Shown one piece after another: positions 5,097 to 7,103 of a stretch of 7,103 nt of DNA. Under the pieces are notes generated by a model. The model ran no database searches. It saw only the letters and a program-made list of their open reading frames with translations, and was not told where the DNA came from. Source of the DNA: a bacterium (GTDB lineage: Bacteria > Krumholzibacteriota > Krumholzibacteria > LZORAL124-64-63). Location of the stretch: assembly GCA_021767885.1 (NCBI GenBank), contig JAASSM010000086.1, positions 1-7,103 on the forward strand. Reading direction: 5' to 3'. The position numbers were made by a program, and so were the translations under genes. The number at the start of each line of letters is the position of its first letter. The first letter of the stretch is position 1.

Positions 5097-6406
5097 CAGG
5101 GTTGCAGCTCCTCCGGCGGCGGAGGCGCGCCGATGTCCGCGTACTGGTCGGCGGAGATGTACTTGACCACCTCGGCGCCGGAGATCACGAAGACCCAGGC
5201 CGCGTGGTTGACGTCGCCGGCGCCGCCGCCGGTGCGCACGTCCACCGTGGCGATGCCGCGGGGCCGGTCCAGCTCGCTGGCGTCGCCGAAGGTCAGGGCG
5301 AAGGTGCCGCGGGGGCTGAAGACCTGGACGCGGTGGTTGCCGGTGTCGGCCACGAAGATGCGGCCGCTGCCGTCGGTGGTCACCGCCCGGGGCCGGTCGA
5401 AGGCGCCCAGCTCCTCGCTGGGGCCGCCGGTCCAGTCCTCCTCGTCGCACTCGGCGGCGTCGCCGAGGACGTAGTCCGCCGCGGCGGGCGGCACGCAGGT
5501 GGCCTGGTCGAAGAGCGCGGCGTGGCCGCGCAGGGGGTCCTGACCGTCGGGCGCGGTGTCGGTGAGGTCGGGCACGGAATCGAAGCGGATCACCCAGTTG
5601 CGCAGGGAGTCGGCGTCGCAGACCAGCAGGCTGTCGGCGCTGTCGCGCGCCAGGCCGGCGGGCTGGTGCACGAAGCGGGCGCCGTCGCCGTCGCTGCGGC
5701 AGAGGATGCCGTGGGGGATCAGGCCGGTGAAGGGCTCGTAGGCGTAGCGATGGACCACGCCGCTGTCCGGGTCGGCCAGGTAGAGGAAGGTGCTGGCGCC
5801 GGGCACCTGCTCGATGCCCGCCCGGCTGGTGGCCATGGCCACGCAGCGCTGGACCTCCGGCAGGTCGGCCTGCGAGGGGAGGTTCTCCAGCCGGGCGAGG
5901 TCGCTGGTGCGGTACCAGCTCACCCGGCCCAGGCCCTGGTCCCAGAGGAAGACCAGGGAGTCGGCGTCGTCGCTGCAGAGGGCCTGGGGATCGGCCAGGC
6001 CGCCCACGCCGGCGATGGTGCCCAGGTTCTGGCTGCGCTTGGTGAGGCTGTCGGTGGTCAGCACGAAGAGGTTGCCCTGCACGGCGATGAGCGCGCGGGG
6101 GTCGTCGGCCGCGTAGCGCTCCCAGACCTGGTACTGGGCGGTGGAGAACAGGCCCTCCGGCCGCGGCACGGTGATCTTCTCGCCGCAGCCGGCGGTCGCG
6201 AGCAGGCCGCTCAGCGCCACGAGGGCCGCGCCCAGCACGGGCAGCAGCGCGGCGGCCTGGCGCCCCCGGCGCCGCCGGCGCTCCGGGGCCCTCCGGCGCT
6301 CCGGGGCCCCCCGGCGCTCCACGCAGCCCGGGCGCTCCGGACGGTTGCGCGGACACGCGGTCGCGCCGGCGCGCGGGCGGGGATGCGGACGCGTCGGCAT
6401 GCTCAT
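5096..6406 (-). CDS. Secreted or lipid-anchored NHL-repeat beta-propeller protein
   Basis: This 436-residue protein has an unusually long Arg/Pro-rich leader (1-50), a hydrophobic segment (51-72) and a cysteine at 74 in LLATAGC. That resembles a lipobox, although Thr at -3 is atypical. The mature part reads as a beta-propeller: the clearest blade is an NHL repeat at 334-374 (GAFDRPRAVTTDGSGRIFVA, then DTGNHRVQVFSPRGTF), and a weaker one lies at 245-276. Recurrent Ala/Asp-Asp-Ser-Leu turns and six cysteines (144, 188, 236, 263, 304, 320) suggest an extracytoplasmic, possibly disulfide-bonded domain. NHL propellers usually mediate binding rather than catalysis. The ATG at 6406 overlaps the preceding barrel gene's stop (ATGA) and has GGGAGG 8 nt upstream; ATG at 6400 is possible. 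A start after the repeat (for example GTG at Val29) would give a more ordinary signal peptide but lacks equal support. The partner barrel upstream suggests a shared envelope role. Confidence 0.8.
   Translation of the reverse strand: MSMPTRPHPRPRAGATACPRNRPERPGCVERRGAPERRRAPERRRRRGRQAAALLPVLGAALVALSGLLATAGCGEKITVPRPEGLFSTAQYQVWERYAADDPRALIAVQGNLFVLTTDSLTKRSQNLGTIAGVGGLADPQALCSDDADSLVFLWDQGLGRVSWYRTSDLARLENLPSQADLPEVQRCVAMATSRAGIEQVPGASTFLYLADPDSGVVHRYAYEPFTGLIPHGILCRSDGDGARFVHQPAGLARDSADSLLVCDADSLRNWVIRFDSVPDLTDTAPDGQDPLRGHAALFDQATCVPPAAADYVLGDAAECDEEDWTGGPSEELGAFDRPRAVTTDGSGRIFVADTGNHRVQVFSPRGTFALTFGDASELDRPRGIATVDVRTGGGAGDVNHAAWVFVISGAEVVKYISADQYADIGAPPPPEELQP
6275..6320 (-). repeat. 18-bp tandem repeat encoding the Arg-rich leader of the lipoprotein
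   Basis: The unit ccggcgctccggggccc plus one base recurs at 6275, 6293 and (partial, 10 bp) 6311. In frame it encodes hexads of the type ERRRAP, giving the ERRGAP-ERRRAP-ERRRRR stretch (residues 30-47) just before the hydrophobic signal segment. The period is a multiple of three, so copy number can change without a frameshift. Confidence 0.8.
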
Positions 6407-7103
6407 CGGCCCGCCCTCCCGTGCCGGGTGCGCTCCTTGGCCCACAGGGGCGACAGCTCCAGCGAGATGTAGTGCATGGTGCCGAAGACGCCCATGTCGC
6501 TGTAGCCGTAATCCACGCGCCAGAGCAGCTGCTTGCGCTTCAGCTGCAGGCCGAAGCCCGCCGCCAGGCCACCCTCGGCGCGGCCGGTCTCGTAGCCGCC
6601 GCGCACGTACAGCTTGCCGCCCATCCCCAGCTCCGCACCCATGCGGAAGTTCTCCCGCGCGTCGCTGGGGTGGTTGAAGTCCGCGGTGGTCATCAGGTCC
6701 AGCTGCGGCGAGAGGTCCCAGGTGTACGCCACGCCGAAGGTGCCCTCGGTGGGCGGGGCGTGGTTCTGGAACTCGGTCTGCTCCTCGTAGCCCTCGCGCA
6801 CCGGCGGCGTGCCGCCGGGCCGCAGGTCGGCGCCGAAGTTGCGCACCGAGAAGCCCACGCGCATGTCGCCCACGCCCACCAGGTAGAGGATGCCCAGGTC
6901 GAAGAGCACCGCCCGGGTCTCCCACTCGTCCAGGTTCTCCTGGTAGTACTTGCCGGTCACGCCGATGGAGAAGCGGTCGGTCATGGCGCGGGCCAGGCTC
7001 AGGCCCAGGACGTACTGGTTGGCGGAGAAGACGTCGCCGGTGCCCTCCATGTTGAACTCGGTGGTGCGCGGGATGTCGCCCGAGCGCAGCATGCCGGCGG
7101 TGA
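6403..7103 (-). CDS. PorV/PorQ family outer-membrane beta-barrel protein (UPF0164), N-terminus outside the window
   Basis: The last 232 codons are present; the frame is open to the right edge (TAG before the first in-window Met), so the true start lies outside. Alternating amphipathic beta-strands run throughout, for example YVLGLSLARAMTDRFSIGVT, FDLGILYLVGVGDMRVGFSV and KLYVRGGYETGRAEGGLAAG. The block with GKYYQENLDEWETRAVLFDLG followed by MRVGFSVRNFGADL is characteristic of PorV/PorQ-type proteins, and the last strand FGTMHYISLELSP fits their C-terminal strand. In Bacteroidota PorV serves type IX secretion, but this family is broader and no other secretion gene is in view, so a specific T9SS role is not claimed. 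An odd basic tail of about 14 residues (WAKERTRHGRAGR) follows the last strand and overlaps the next gene by ATGA. The protein should sit in the outer membrane. Confidence 0.82.
   Translation of the reverse strand, partial: TAGMLRSGDIPRTTEFNMEGTGDVFSANQYVLGLSLARAMTDRFSIGVTGKYYQENLDEWETRAVLFDLGILYLVGVGDMRVGFSVRNFGADLRPGGTPPVREGYEEQTEFQNHAPPTEGTFGVAYTWDLSPQLDLMTTADFNHPSDARENFRMGAELGMGGKLYVRGGYETGRAEGGLAAGFGLQLKRKQLLWRVDYGYSDMGVFGTMHYISLELSPLWAKERTRHGRAGR

Noticed and set aside
5102..6472. Plus-strand open frame of 456 codons opposite the lipoprotein gene
   Set aside because: Compositionally biased Gly/Ala/Val/His protein without recognisable domains; antisense shadow.
6403..7103. Specific assignment of the barrel protein as the type IX secretion component PorV
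   Set aside because: Only the UPF0164/PorV-PorQ family level is supported; no other type IX secretion gene or CTD-bearing cargo is visible.

Overview
This is a GC-rich window (roughly 70% G+C by eye) in which all seven genes I can support lie on the minus strand, so the reading order runs from the right edge to the left. The rightmost gene is an outer-membrane beta-barrel of the PorV/PorQ (UPF0164) type. With the NHL-repeat lipoprotein next to it, it points to a didermal bacterium. UPF0164-type porins and Asp-Ser-rich secreted propeller proteins at this G+C would fit an uncultured lineage of the wider FCB group (Krumholzibacteria- or Eisenbacteria-like). That taxonomic guess is inference and weak.

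Layout in transcription order: (1) 7103-6403, the PorV/PorQ-family barrel protein, which enters from outside the window; (2) 6406-5096, a secreted or lipid-anchored beta-propeller protein with an NHL repeat; (3) 5096-4377, a fusion of a DUF2007 domain with a C_GCAxxG_C_C cysteine-rich domain; (4) 4199-3216 and (5) 3110-2229, two tandem paralogues of the YitT membrane family (DUF161 + DUF2179); (6) 2194-1088, adenosine deaminase; (7) 1091-108, trimeric-type purine nucleoside phosphorylase. Genes 1-2 and 6-7 overlap by ATGA and genes 2-3 by TGATG, so each of these sets is probably translationally coupled. The gaps are 177 bp (3 to 4), 105 bp (4 to 5) and 34 bp (5 to 6). I see no convincing promoter in any of them. 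Both TTG starts (genes 5 and 6) are fixed by clear Shine-Dalgarno sequences.

Genes 6 and 7 carry out consecutive steps of purine salvage: adenosine to inosine, then inosine plus phosphate to hypoxanthine plus ribose-1-phosphate. The two YitT membrane proteins directly upstream are of unknown function. Their place in this unit makes a link to purine or nucleoside transport a reasonable but untested hypothesis. The envelope genes on the right look like a separate functional group.

The other notable signal is an abundance of short GC-rich tandem duplications. They include a 12-bp minisatellite of ten units that has expanded a loop inside the phosphorylase, an 18-bp repeat that builds an Arg-rich N-terminus on the lipoprotein, 17-bp repeats starting at two different stop codons that share the same 12-mer, and a 31-bp duplication between the two yitT genes. 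No tRNA, rRNA, CRISPR array, insertion sequence or phage feature was seen.
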